A stretch of 64,000 nt of DNA. It comes from Canna indica. Lineage: Eukaryota > Streptophyta > Magnoliopsida > Zingiberales > Cannaceae. Where the stretch lies: NCBI GenBank assembly GCA_034359265.1, contig CP136891.1:78484501-78548500 (forward strand), read 5' to 3'. The notes beneath the pieces are model-generated. The model saw only the letters and a list, made by a program, of their open reading frames with translations. It was not told the origin of the DNA and searched no databases. Made by a program: the position numbers and the translations under genes. This document shows, in pieces, positions 40,856 through 53,300 of this stretch; within the stretch, counting starts at the first letter, position 1, and each line of letters opens with the position of its first letter.

Positions 40856-41680
40856 TTGTGAGATTTGTTTTATATTGACTTTGTTACTGAGATACTATAC
40901 TTGTTTAATTTATTTTGTTTGGATATTGATATTTCAATTTTGCATTTGAATAGTTTTTATACTATTGTGGATAATTATAAATATAAGTATAATTATTTTA
41001 ATGTATATCTTGGTGTATTTGTGATGTGTGAATGAATGTGTGTGTGGGTGTGTGAGTTATGTATCAGATAATGTATCAATGTATCAATGAAAATTTAGAA
41101 TTTTAATTTTTTTTCGTTTGCAGGTTCACATCATCAGCAACGGCTTTCCCACTGTTGTCCGTGGAAAAGTCGTTGCTAAAAGTGTATCGAAAGCTGTTGC
41201 TGAAGACCTACATCAACGGCTTAGCAACGGTCTTTTACTAACGACGTTGCTACGGGCTCACTAGCCGTTGCTAATAAAGTTATCAGCAACGACTTCGTGT
41301 CCGTGGCAAAACGTTGCTTCGTGTCCGTGGCAAAACCGTTGCTGATAATATTTTTAGCAACGGCCCGAGCGGTCGTTGCAGAGCCGTTGCTAAGTTATCA
41401 GCAACGCGTTTTTTTGCCACGGCTCCGTTGCAACGGGTGGTGCCATTGCAAGCCGTTGCTGATGGTTTTCAGCAACGGCGCAGCAACAGCTTCAGCCGTT
41501 ACTGATGTCCATGTTTCCAGTAGTGATGGCTGGTCGTGTCCGGGCAATAAAAAAAGACTGATCAAGATACTCTTGGACACGTGTGTCAGACGAGTTTCTT
41601 CGTGTGTCAGTGTCTGCGGCGCGTCAAACACGCGGACACGACAGTCTCACGGAGTGTCGTGCTTTCTAGTCCTCATCTAA

Positions 41681-42560
41681 GTATATATAAGCATCACTAA
41701 TGGACACGTCGAACTTGAAAATCCCAATTATGCTTGTGTACAAAGATGATTTATAATGCTCCTATACTCATCTAGGTTATGCGAGGTCCATATTTCGTTT
41801 TGCTAAGATAAAAAAATGTTAGCTATAATTTTATAATTTTATTTTCTTCTGATACATGTACTAAACAAGCAATGTATGTAAATTTATTTTTTATCGTATT
41901 CCTTTTATCTATGAAACAAACATATAGTCTTGGAGTGATCTTTTTCAAAGATCATGCAATGATTGATTAAGTTTTCAACATCGAGCAATATGTCACCCGC
42001 TTTAGACTAAATACTTGAAATGATTATCTTCGAAGCCATGTATTAGACTTGGACTTCAACATCACAATCATGATATAATACGAACAAATTAAGTAGGCTG
42101 AATATTTTGAAATTGTATGATAAAAAAATCCAAATATCCTCGTTTAAGTATATATAAGAATCACTAATAGACACAACGGACATGGAAGTCGCAATTATAC
42201 TTGCGGACAAAGATGAATTAAATTCCCTTATACTCATCTAAATTCCGTATGGTCCATATTTTCTTTGGACTATAAATACTTCAAATTATTATCTTCAAAG
42301 CCATGGATTAGACTTGGACTTCAACATCAAAATCACAATATAATGCGAATAAAGTAGGCTAGATATTTTCAAATTGCATGATAAAAAAATTCCAAATGTC
42401 CTGTTCTAATTAAGTATATATAAACATCACTAATGGACACGTCGTCGAATCTGGAAGTCTCAATTATACTTGCAGACAAAGATGAATTATAATGCTCATA
42501 TACTCATCTACATTCTGCGTGGTCCATATTTCCTTCTGCTAAGAAAAAAGAGTTAGCTAT
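41681..42560. repeat. Local tandem/segmental repeats, ~265-bp class
   Basis: TAAGTATATATAARMATCAC recurs at about 41681, 42146 and 42413. GACTTGGACTTCAAC recurs at 42046 and 42311 (265 bases apart), and CAAAGATGAWTTA also recurs. The copies differ at many bases and by an indel, so the array is old. A further relative lies left of the CACTA element, near 36840-37035. Confidence 0.75.
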
Positions 42561-42965
42561 AATGTTAATTGGATTATTTCCAACAAGCAAAGTCGACAAA
42601 AAAATTAGGAAACATTAATCAATTTATTTCAAATTATGATCAAATTGATAGATCTCTCCTATTTTTTATTTTCAATGTGGTCAAATTATATTTCACTACA
42701 TGTTTTCTATTCATTTAATCATTAGATGCTGATGTGTAACCCAATCAACATCTTAAATATAATTTTTTAATATAAGATGGCAGGATGCCATGTTAATAGA
42801 TGCCTTCTTTTACCGAGACATATTTTTTAAAAGAGACGTATATACCAAATAAATTTGTAGTTCACGGGCTAAAAAAATTTAGCCACTTTAATTATCTTGA
42901 CATTTACAAAGTTCCCAACAGAACATACCGAACTACGTACTTTTCTATTTTCATTTTTTTCTGAA

Positions 42966-43800
42966 AAAAAAAAGATTTGTATTAATCATAATTGAGATAA
43001 AAAAATACAACGGAAGGAGGGGAAAAATAGGAATATACAATTATTTATATAAAAATAACCAAAAGATAAAAGAGATAGTAATAAAAAAGAGTTACAAGAG
43101 CGAAAAAAGTTAGCTCATTTGATAGCAAGATGTAAAAGAGGTTTGCTCGTGTTGTTAAAGCTACGGGTACTCCTTTCGAACTAGATTTTACCCTTCCAAA
43201 TCATAATCGCCAAATATTTTCTTTCTTTCTATATGCTCTCGCCCCTATTGTTGCGGCACCAAGGTTTGTAGTTGAGTGATAAAGGCAGCATATTGCAAGC
43301 ATTTAGCATACAAGACCATTTTTATTTGGTGAAGATACATTGATTGAATATGTGGTCATATAATTCATCATTAGTACAACATAGCATATATTTGGGATTC
43401 ATCTGAATATTCCTTCCAATCAATCTATCTTTGATCGACAGTTAATGCTTGTTTTCCAACCAAATAAAGATTGATAGAGATTTAGGAGTGTTGTTTCCCC
43501 AAATAAACTGGTCAACGGAACCGTCACTCCTCAATATGATAGTATATAGTAGCTAGATTTGGTTGTAAAGGATCCATGAAAGGTCCATTTCCAATAGAAG
43601 TGGTTCTCGTCAGTACCCTAGAGAATTGGAGCAATAGTCTGGCTAATTCAGCGATTCTTTGCGAAGGGATAGTGTTGGAAAAATGTATATTCCAACCGAA
43701 TGATATGTTATCTTCGTCAATTTCTTTGGCTTCGACGATGATAATGTTGGGATTGCTCGCAAGTAAAAAAAAGTCTGAAAATATATTAGCTTTGATTTAG
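42966..43800 (-). pseudogene. LINE (L1-type) 3' remnant
   Basis: Read on the minus strand, about 43310-43520 encodes the zinc-binding region found after plant LINE reverse transcriptases (zf-RVT type). Pieces such as PKSLSIFIWL, DRLIGRNIQMNPKYMLCC and HIFNQCIF match the usual W-K..P.K...F.W / DRL..RN / C..C / H.F..C pattern. A more 5' piece near 43640-43700 reads WNIHFSNTIPSQRIAEL. Stops and frameshifts break it. The 3' part (42966-43100) is the usual T/A-rich LINE tail. The RT and endonuclease parts are absent. Confidence 0.7.
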
Positions 43801-43855
43801 TTTCATAATAGGTAGTTTTGATTTAGTTTGGTAGCGTAATTAATTATCTTGACTG

Positions 43856-44205
43856 TGATGCAAACAACAACTGGATAATCCAATTAAGGATTCAATTCGA
43901 AGATTACAATCTGCTAAACAACTATAACTTCCATTTCATTTCCTTTGAACAAGACAAACAATGAAACTGGTTTTAAAAAATGAATATTCTGTGTTCAAAA
44001 TTGAAGATGTGGGTATATATACAACCCCGCGTATATGAAAATAAACGTGGACCCTTAGATCAATCCACGTGTCAATCAATTACAAGTTCACTTTAAAGCC
44101 AATACAATAAAAGGAAACAACACATTAAACTCAATGTTTGCAACATTAGAAACTAGTTGACTTATGCGATTATAACTGGATTGTCGGCAGAGCCACCCTG
44201 CATCA
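43856..44205 (-). repeat. 3' LTR of the Ty3/gypsy element
   Basis: 350 bp, same ends as the right LTR, about 95% identical by eye. A purine-rich GAGAGTGGGAAGGA precedes it on the minus strand as the likely polypurine tract. Confidence 0.93.
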
Positions 44206-44210
44206 AATCC

Positions 44211-47200
44211 TTCCCACTCTCAGAGAACTCGTCCTCGAGTTCACAGCTTTGAATCGGCGCTCCGTCCGGTGGAACAAATGGAAAGAGGTCTGCAACATTA
44301 AATACAGAGGATATCTTCAAATCGTCAGGTAATTCAATAAAGTAAGCATTGTCTCCAAGTGCTTGGGTAACTAAGAAAGGACCGATTTTTCTTGGCTGCA
44401 GCTTGCTATATGTTCATGAAGGAAATCGATCTTTTCTTAAATGAATCATGACCAAATCACCTTCTTGAAACGTTCTGAATCTCCTATGTTTGTCAGCGGC
44501 CAATTTGTATCGGGCATTGGTTGCTTCAATTTTCTCTTTTACTATCTGATGATGCTCAATATAGTTATTGGTGAAATTGGTTGCAGCACTATGTTTCCTA
44601 GTGGATACTGATATCAAATCTACTGTGTGATTTGGGGGCTTTGTGTATACAATGGCAAAAGGAGACCTTCTTGTTGATCTGTTCACCATACTGTTAGAGG
44701 CAAATTCGGCTTGCGGCAAGATTGTGTCCCACTGCTTCTGTTTGTCCATTGCCAAGCTTCTTAACATGCTTCCCAGAGTTCTATTCACTACATCCATTTG
44801 GCCATCAGTTTGTGGATGGTAAGCGCTGCTAAACTTCAGCCGGGTACCAAACTTTTGCCACAGAATTTTCCAGAAGTGGCTGATGAACTTCACATCTCTA
44901 TCCGAGGTAATAGATTTTGGCACTCCATGCAACTTTACAATTTTCCTGAAGAATAGGTTGGCAATATTGCTAGCATCGGCTGTTTTCCTACAAGGCAAGA
45001 AGTGAGCCATTTTTGAAAACATATCAACAACAACGAAGATAGAATCCATTCTTCTAACTGTGACTGGCAATCCAAGGATAAAATCCATGGATAAATCTTC
45101 CCAAATTATTTCAGGTACAGGTAAGGGAGTATACAGCTCCACATTTTGGCAATGACCCTTAGCTCTTTGGCAAGTCATACACCTTTCCACAGCTAACACA
45201 ATTTCTTTTGTCATTCTCGGCCAAAAGTATCTGTCAGAGACTAAATTCACTGTTTTGTCTCGGCCCAGGTGTGCTGCTAAGCCCCAGCATGAAATTCTTC
45301 AATGAGGTAACTGCGCATTGATGTTTGTGGTATGCAAAGTCTATTGTTCTTTAACAAATATTCATATGTGATGTGGAAGTCTTCAATGGGCTCTTGCTGT
45401 GTGCACTTTTGCCAGATGACTTTGAAGTCCCCATTCGTAGGGTACATGTATTTCAAATGCTCAAAATCAGTTAGTTCTACTTGTAGTGTTGTAAGTAAGC
45501 ATGGTTTCCTACTCAATGCATCAGCCACTATATTGGAATTTCTGATATGTAATTTTATCAGCAACCCTAGTATTAGTGTCTATTTTGAATGGATGAGTTG
45601 TCTTCATAGCAAGAGCTTGTGTAGAGTTTGCAAACTGGGAGGTGTTCTGGGTTAACATTGGCTGTTTACCTTTATCAACATAGCATTCAAACAGTGTCCT
45701 CCATTGGGTGTTCAGCATAACATGCATAGAATTCAAGTTTATACGTTGACCATTTTTGCCTTGCCTCACTTAATTTTTCACTGAAGTATGTGATTGGTCT
45801 ACCATTTTGCATGAGGACTGCCCCAATACCAATTTTTGATGCATATGTCTTAGCCTCAAAAGTCTTATCAAAGTTTGGAAGTACTAGCACAGGAGCATTA
45901 CTCAACTTATTTTTCAGCATGTTGAAGCTTTTATCCTGCTCTATACTCCAACTGAATTGTCCCTTCTTCAAACTGTTGGTAAGAGGAGCTGTTATATCAC
46001 TGAAGTTCTTAATGAACCTTCGATAGAATGTAGCAAGTCCTAAGAAACTTCTGAGTTCAGTTATGTTGCTTGGAGTTTTCCATTCTACAATAGCTTGCAC
46101 TTTCCTTGGGTCGGTATGTATGCCCTCATGACTGATAACAAAACCCAGGAATAGGTGCTTATTGGTGAAGAATTCACACTTATGAATGCTCAAAAATAGT
46201 TTGCTTTCTCTCAGAACTTGGAACACAGTTTCTAGCTGCTTCATGTGGTCCTCTTCCTCTTTGCTATAAATCAGAATATCATCAAAGTATACTACCAAAA
46301 ACTTGCAATGTATGGTTTTAATATTTGATTCATCAGTCGCATGAAAGTGCTTGGAGCATTGCACAAGCCAAAAGGCATCACCATCTACTCATAAAGACCC
46401 TCTCTAGTCTTAAAAGTAGTCTTCCACTCATCTCCGGGTCTTATTTTAATTTGGTGGTAGCCACTCTTCAAATCTAGCTTCAAAAACGCCTTGGAACCCT
46501 CCAATTTATCCAGCATATCTTCGAGTCTAGGTATTGAAAACCGATATTTAACAGTGATTTTGTTTATAGCCATGCTGGGACTGCACATGGACTTGTGCTT
46601 TGTCGAATCAGCTTCTTGTCTAGTAGGTCGTCCACTATTCCCTGCAGGGTTTCATGTTCCTTAGGACTCATTCTATAATGAGGCAAGTTAGATAGGGTAG
46701 CTCCAGGGATGAAGTCAATGCAATGCTGAATATTTCTCATTGGTGGTAACTCAGCTGGCAGTTCATCCGAATGTAAGTCTGAGTACCTTTTTAACAGTGG
46801 TTGTACCACTGCAGGTATTATAGGAGCTTCTACTACCTCAGGATTCTTCAGAACCAATGCTAGGATGATGTCCCTGTGTTTACTGAGTGGTTCTAATTGT
46901 TGACAGTGAGGAAGTTCTTTAACAGTATGAAGTCTGTCCTTGACACTTGTTTCTGTTTTGATAGGAGTTGAAATTGAGTTGGCTTTCGAGACCATAGGTA
47001 GTAGTGTAAGTTTCCTTGAATTCCAAGTAAAAGAGTAAGTATTTTTCTTGCCATCATGGAATACATTCCTGTCAAACAGCCAAGGTCTGCCTAACAATAT
47101 ATGGCAAGCACCCATCTCAAGTATATCACACAAAATTTCATCTTTGTACATTGCTCTTATGGAAATTGGAACCAAACTTTGATTTTTCATTTTTATGTCG

Positions 47201-47300
47201 ACACCCTTCTTTACCCATCCAATTTTATACGGACTAGGATGTGGAATGTTGTTCAACTTGTGTTTTTCAGTTATCAGAATCTTTTGTAAAATACACACTA
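44211..47300 (-). pseudogene. Decayed pol (protease, RT, RNase H, integrase)
   Basis: The protease part begins only at its C-terminal half (PHPSPYKIGWVKKG, HILLGRPW); the N-terminal part with the catalytic Asp is missing. RT follows with [24 protein letters not shown] and YFDDILIYSK. It is broken by a frame change near 46570, a TAG before MVMPFGLCN near 46383, and a frameshift near 46330. RNase H is cut after KLEFYAC and its central part is replaced by a 174-bp copy of gag (45543-45716). It resumes at VADALSRK. The integrase core runs 45250-44414 with [17 protein letters not shown] and SDRDVKF. The third catalytic position reads QMDVVNR, Asp instead of the usual Glu. A stop at 44414 separates the C-terminal part (FNVADLFPF). 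Confidence 0.88.
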
Positions 47301-47414
47301 ATGGCTCTCCCTCATCCCTTTCTAGCTGTGTTTCTTCATCACATAATTGATCCTCGAAATTAAGTGCATTTTCACTATCTTCTTCTATATGCTCAGTTAA
47401 CTACCCCTCCTGGG

Positions 47415-48663
47415 ACAGTTACTAGACTTGTGACCCACTGCATTGCACTTAAAATATTTCAAGGGAAAAGGTTTTTGATAGGGGTTCTGGTTCCTTTGAT
47501 TTTGATATGTAACTTTATCAGCAGCCCCAGTATCAATGTCTGTTTTGAATGGATGAGTTGTCTTTCATAGCAGGAGCTTGTGTAGAGTTTGCAAATTGGG
47601 AGGTGTTCTGGGTTGACATTGGTTGTTTGCCTTTATCAACATAGCATTCAGACAGTGTCCTCCATCGGGTGTTCAGCTTATTGGATACTCGAGATAATTG
47701 CTTCTCTACTCTCAAAGCTAGGTTAACTGCTTCATTAAGAGTCCATATGCTGTTAAGCTCAAGCTTTTCTTGAATAGGTAAGCTTAAGCCACTGATATAC
47801 CTAGCCACTTGCTGCGATTCAGACTCCAGCAGGTTGTTTCTTGAACTCAATCTGTAGAACTCTTCTGTGTACTCTGTGACACTTCTATTTCGCTGGTGGC
47901 AATGATGATATTGTTGGTATAAAATCTGCTCAAAGTTAGCAGGTAGAAATCGCAATTTCATCAATTGCTTCATTCTTGTCCATGTTTTAATCTTCTCTTT
48001 TCCTTCCCTTAGCCTGTTCTGCCGGTATTGATTGCACCAAGCAGAGGCCCCTCTCCTCAATTTGTAGGATACCAGCTTAACTTGCTAGTACTCGGGGATG
48101 TTCATGTAATCGAGAAATGTCTCGATGCTGTGTAACCAATCCAGAAAGTTTTCTATATGCAATTGGCCATCAAAGAAAGGTATGTCTATTTTCATCTTGT
48201 ATTTGGAGTTTTCAGAGTTTAGGGAATACCTTCCTGACGGCAAAAATTGGGGTAGATTCCTGTTGAGTTGTTGATGAATCGGCCTGCGATCACGGGGTCC
48301 CGTCAATGTGTCTTCGAGCTCATCATCAGAGTCCAGATCTAATGGAGTCTGATTCGTCCTGAAATGAGATGAATATCGTTCTTCCGTCTCGAAACAATCA
48401 GATCTGGGGTTGGCGATCAGACAAGTTGCGGGTGGTCCTAATTGAGGCGGACGAAGGAGATCTCGATTCCTGGCCCGATTCGGAGGCTAGTTGGCTTCAT
48501 TCATCGTAGAAGCTTGGATCGAAGCTTGCCGCACTTCCAATGTCAGGTCATCCATCTTTCGTCCTAGTTCCTGGATGTCTCGCCAGAGGAAGTCCAGAGT
48601 GATCGCCGATTTAGGAGGGTGTATTCTCTCATCGTCAGGATTGGTACTCGAGCTCGGCAACAT
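47415..48663 (-). pseudogene. Decayed gag
   Basis: From the ATG at 48663 one reading frame runs to 47533 and is interrupted only by TAG at 48487-48489 and 48085-48087. It holds the retrotransposon gag fold (IPFFDGQLHIENFLDWL, then WTRMKQLMKLRFLP and the R-S-V-T-E-Y-T-E-E-F segment). A frameshift follows near 47560. The zinc knuckle is then readable in another frame near 47440 as YFKCNAVGHKSSNC. Its first cysteine has become Tyr, so the CCHC motif is incomplete. Confidence 0.85.
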
Positions 48664-48667
48664 CCTC

Positions 48668-48679
48668 GCTCTGATACCA
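48668..48679 (-). other. Primer binding site of the Ty3/gypsy element
   Basis: TGGTATCAGAGC on the minus strand is complementary to the 3' end of plant initiator tRNA-Met, two bases from the LTR end. Confidence 0.93.
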
Positions 48680-48681
48680 AT

Positions 48682-49031
48682 TGATGCAAACATCAACTGG
48701 ATAATTCAATTAAGGATTCAATTCGAAGATTACAATCTGCTGAACAACTGTAACTTCTATTTCATTTCCTTTGAACAAGATGAACAGTGAAACTGGTTTA
48801 TAAAAATGAATATTTTGTGTTCAAAATTGAAGCTGCGGGTATATATACAACCCCGCGTATATGAAAATAAACGTGGAGCCTTAGATCAATCCACGTGTCA
48901 ATCAATTACAAGTTCACTTTAAAGCCAATACAATAAAAGAAAACAACACATTAAACTCAATGTTTGCAACATTAGAAACTAGTTGACTTATGCGATTATA
49001 ACTGGATTATCGGCAGAGCCACCCTGCATAA
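48682..49031 (-). repeat. 5' LTR of the Ty3/gypsy element
   Basis: 350 bp, directly next to the primer site. It holds a possible TATA-like GTATATATACAACC stretch (given on the plus strand). Confidence 0.93.
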
Positions 49032-49036
49032 GACTG

Positions 49037-50342
49037 ACAGAGAATTAATATGCTAATATAAAGCCATTTCTTATGACTTTTAGCTTTTTATAGTACTTAA
49101 GTTTAATTTTGTGATGGATTGAAGGATGGATGCTAAGTTATCCATCATCAAGTCTACTTGATGTGCACAAAAATACATTTTGCAATGTTTTGCGAAGTCA
49201 CTAGTAAATAGTAGGCCCAACTAATATCGATTAAACCCACAGTCCAATACATGAGTGAGATAGGCCATTGGGCTAGCTGACAAAATTCCCTTTCCCCGTT
49301 CCAACGATCATAAGAAAGTATATAAAGTATTCGGGGATGGTGATTCTAATCTGTCATTAATCATTATGTTTAAAAATATGAATTAATTTAACACGAAATT
49401 ATGAAGAGAACTCATTTGCATTTATGAAAAATAAAAGAGTTATATCCCTTATACCAAAAATTAACATGTTATGAAATCCCCATCTTACATTTTCCTGGGA
49501 ATTTATATGTCGCTGTAGCTTTACTTATTATTTTGGTTCGGAAGGTTAGAGTACAAGTCTCTGTTACCCTGAAAATGCTCCTTTCAACCAAATTTAACTT
49601 ATTTCTTGATCCGCATGTCATTGACTTAACACATATATTTATTTTGGTTGCGAGGTGCTATTTTATTCTTATATATACCTGAATTTTCTACCGAATAAAT
49701 CAACCCATTCTTTGTTTGGATAATGTGTTCTTTAATTACATACCTACTCTGACGGAATTGTCATTTATTTGATTGTGATTAAAAATATTAGATATTTCTA
49801 ATTGAAAAAACAGTATTCTCTTGGCAATATCTCGAAAAGACCCTCCACCTTCAAATCTTCTCAATTCACATGATCTTCAACCGTCAGTCCCCCAGCTGCC
49901 TCCTGCCGCTGACCAAATTTACAGCGTTTGAAATTTGAATGCATCAGTTTCTATAGTTCAAGAACATTGCCAAAAGAAAACCCAGATGGTAATTAAATCC
50001 CTGCGTACTTTTGTTATTTACTAATTTCGCCCTCCAAAATTCCCAAATTACGATAAAAAAGATCTGGGTTCCTCTGCTGCAGTGCTGCAGTGCTGCTCCC
50101 TTGGATTAATTTTCTTTGGAGTTTGAACCATTTTTTCCAGCGTCACATTTTTACAATTTTACCCTTGCGTAGAAAATAGAGGGGAGATAAATAATGGAGA
50201 TACTTATGCAGGTCGATGGTTGAGCCAGCCGAAGCGGCGGTAGTTGCAAGAAATCGACTCCTCTGCCAACCAATAATCCGCCGTACGGTGTACACCCTTC
50301 GGCTCCTCTTCTTCTCGTTCCCCTTCGACGACGAAGGCGGAG
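49037..50342. other. Spacer between the retrotransposon and the Spinster-like gene
   Basis: AT-rich, no gene recognised. The last 500 bases become GC-richer and should hold the promoter and leader of the gene at 50343; no convincing TATA box was found. Confidence 0.5.
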
Positions 50343-53300
50343 ATGGCTATCGTGTCGGCTCAAGATCCCGATGGCGGTCTTGACCCCCGATCCGATCCCA
50401 ATCCATCTTGGTTCACCCCCAAGAGGTAGGCGAATACTCCGTTGCCTTTTCCCTCTGATTTCTTGCCTGGTTCTAGGGTTTCGATAGACTGGTATCTCTT
50501 TTTGTTAGGAGTTTCTTGTTAGTTCTCATGGGCTTAAGAATTGGAAAAATTCCAATTTGCATCACCTTACACTAGTTAGGCAACTCTGCGAGTTTGTTCT
50601 ATTTGGATATTTTTATCAATTGTGATACGTGTTTGTTACAGGCAAGTAATTATATAGGCACAAAACAGTTCTCCACATACATTAATATAACGAAGCATTT
50701 ACTAAGCATTATCTTCCTTACTTATGCCGTGATGTCTCCATATTGAAAAAAAAGAAATGCAGTGTTACCAGTTCATAGTTAAAATGAAGGTCATCTAAAA
50801 TAAACGATCAGGAGATTTCTTGTTGGAGAACCAATTCACTGGCCACTTCTTTCAAGATATGAAAGCACAGCAAGAGTCAGTTGTATATCATCTAAAAAAA
50901 CAAGAGTCAGTAAAAGTAAAAAACGAATATATGAATTGAGTTTATTCCATGGAAAATGTGGGGTTACTTTAGCTTTAGCTCTAGACAACAGTTGTTAACA
51001 ATCGTCACAGTGAATACCAGTTGGAGAGGCAAAACAGCAAAGTAAATCAGATCATATTGATGAATCATAAGTTGCGAATACATAAAAAACATAAAATCAT
51101 TTAATGCCATACTTCACATTTTCTGTTACTTATACTATTTAAAACATTATCTGTATTTACAGATTGCTTATGATATTTTGCATCATCAACATGTTAAATT
51201 ATGTTGACCGAGGAGCAATTGCAAGCAATGGTGTGAATGGTAGCCTCCAAACCTGCACAGATAGTGGCACATGCACTTCGGGTACCGGAATCCAGTAAGA
51301 TGCATTTTAAGATATCCAATTGATATTCTTTAGCTATAGCTCTTCAATTTTCTGCTGCAACTATAAACATTTGATGTTGAAATTTGTGATTTGTGCCTTG
51401 ATTTCTTAAGGTAGGTGCTTGTTGACATGTGTTGATCTTTGTGGAGATATATATTTGATGTACATAGTTAGATATGGGGATACTATTTCATCTTATCTCA
51501 TGTCATGGAACTATTGTAATTACTAAGTGAATGAACTTTGATTTGAACAAATCTAATGAAATAGTTATGATATTTTTAAATATGTGCAGTCTTTGATTAT
51601 GCTATATACTACAACTGGTGTATAATTACAAATGTAGGATCATTGGGCAATCTTGATGCTATGCATGTGCAATGTGTTTTGTGATTTGGTTTTCCAATAT
51701 TGAGTATCTAGGGGTCAAGAAGATGTTTAAACAGTGCTCATTTCTTACCATTTCCCACAGTGAGAGGACCTGAACTTATATTGTTGATATTGTGTAATTG
51801 TAAGTTAATAAGATATTTCCGCCTACTTTTGGTAAATATAGGTCAAAGTTACTAGCTTTACTCATTGATGCAAACATATGCATAGAGAAGAAATGATGAT
51901 AAAGCGACTCAAGTTAAGAGTTTGTTGTCTATCTGAATTGATATCCTTAGAAAATTGGGATGGTAGCAGTGGAAATTCCTTCTCAAATATGCAAAAGAAT
52001 GTGATCTAATTTATAGAAAAGATGTACTTAGCAAACAATATTCTAATTAGATCTTTCTAGAAAAACTTTGCTGCTTATACACATGATTTTTCTTGAGCCA
52101 TAGTGACTTTATCTAGTAATTGGAGACTGAATTAATGCTTAACTGTAACGTTAATGTTTGATGAGCAATTTTCATCCTATTGTGATTTTGCACATATGAT
52201 GTTCAAAAGACAATAGGATTTTTTAATGGAGAATCGAATCCAACAGTTTTCACCACCGAAGAGTTTTGATGATGATGTACTTTGGAGAGAGTATGTGATT
52301 GTTAGTTTTGATCTTATTGTCAGATTGTTGGTTTCGATCTTTTTGCAATTAACTCATTTGAATTTTCATATTTTTTTATAAAAAGTTTCGATATGCTTAT
52401 TTTGTCAAATAAGAATACTCAGTGTGGGAATGTTGCTTTATTCATGTTGGGCATATTGGTTTGAACTTTGAACCATGGAAGCAAGTAAAGCTGCTTACAT
52501 TTGAACCACCTAGACATGCACTGGCCAAGGTCTCATTTGGACTGCTTTATGTTCTACTATCTTTTTTCTTTATTTTATATTCCACTATGTAGATTGTTAC
52601 GCTAGTCTGATTATTCTTCTTTTCTATCATTTGGTTACCTCATTTATCATTCCTATACATTTTGGTTCTAGAAGGTAGGTTCAGTATTGATTGAATTTCA
52701 CATAAATATACATATATATCATGACGATATAGTTTGGTAAGATGTAAAACTAAACAGGTTTCACTGAATTAGTTTAAGCATCTCAAACATATTATTTATT
52801 CAAACCAAAGATTCATTTCATATCATATTTATAGATAGTTAACTTAGAGCATATGTAGCTTTCAGATAAAAATACTATTAAAGTATGACATGGCAAAATC
52901 TCATGAATATTTTGGTAATAGTTTTATATATGGAAACTTGGAGTTAAATAGATAGCACTAAATTTGACATCATCAACACAGCATAAGTTAATTGAGAGCA
53001 AAACAATACTCTACTGGACTTGAGCACCTCATTCTACTCCGGTTGGTTGCTTTTATCTGATTTATATCACAAATAATAGGTGTGGATGCAGTAGACACTA
53101 TTGAACAATCAACAAAAATAACATGCTCCTATATTTATGACATGGACTTATAGTTCGTTTCTTCAAATATCTGCAGAGGAGATTTCAACCTGAGTTATTT
53201 TGAAGATGGTGTACTGTCATCAGCATTCATGGTTGGGCTACTAGTGGCTTCTCCCATATTTGCATCCTTAGCAAAGAGGTCGATTTGTTGTTAAAACTCT

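Larger units (their letters stand above)
37511..41525 (+). mobile_element. CACTA (En/Spm) DNA transposon, non-autonomous, 4.0 kb
   Basis: The ends are CACTACTAGAAA at 37511 and TTTCCAGTAGTG ending at 41525, the standard CACTA inverted termini. The flanking triplets are ACG and ATG, a 3-base target duplication with one difference. Both subterminal regions (37530-37745 and 41130-41515) are packed with AGCAACGGCTT and its complement AGCCGTTGCT in both orientations, as in binding regions for the element's TNPA-like protein. Inside are a GC-rich leader (37760-38040), minirepeats, two hairpins and one decayed gene. There is no sign of the main DDE transposase (Transposase_21), so it depends on a helper. 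Confidence 0.93.
43856..49031 (-). mobile_element. Ty3/gypsy LTR retrotransposon, defective
   Basis: The element is 5176 bp. LTRs are 350 bp at 43856-44205 and 48682-49031, with inverted ends TGATGC...GCATCA; the outer right end has mutated to GCATAA. GACTG flanks both sides (43851-43855 and 49032-49036). The primer site TGGTATCAGAGC (plus-strand GCTCTGATACCA at 48668-48679) lies two bases inside the right LTR, so transcription runs on the minus strand from the right LTR. I count about 17 differences between the LTRs, near 5%. The order gag, protease, RT, RNase H, integrase is that of Ty3/gypsy. Every domain carries lesions. Confidence 0.95.

Noticed and set aside
41297..41680. Open frame of 127 codons at the CACTA right end
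   Set aside because: It runs through the subterminal AGCAACGGCT repeats and across the transposon boundary into flanking DNA.
43576..43800. Plus-strand frame of 74 codons
   Set aside because: It is antisense to the LINE remnant, whose minus-strand reading gives recognisable motifs.
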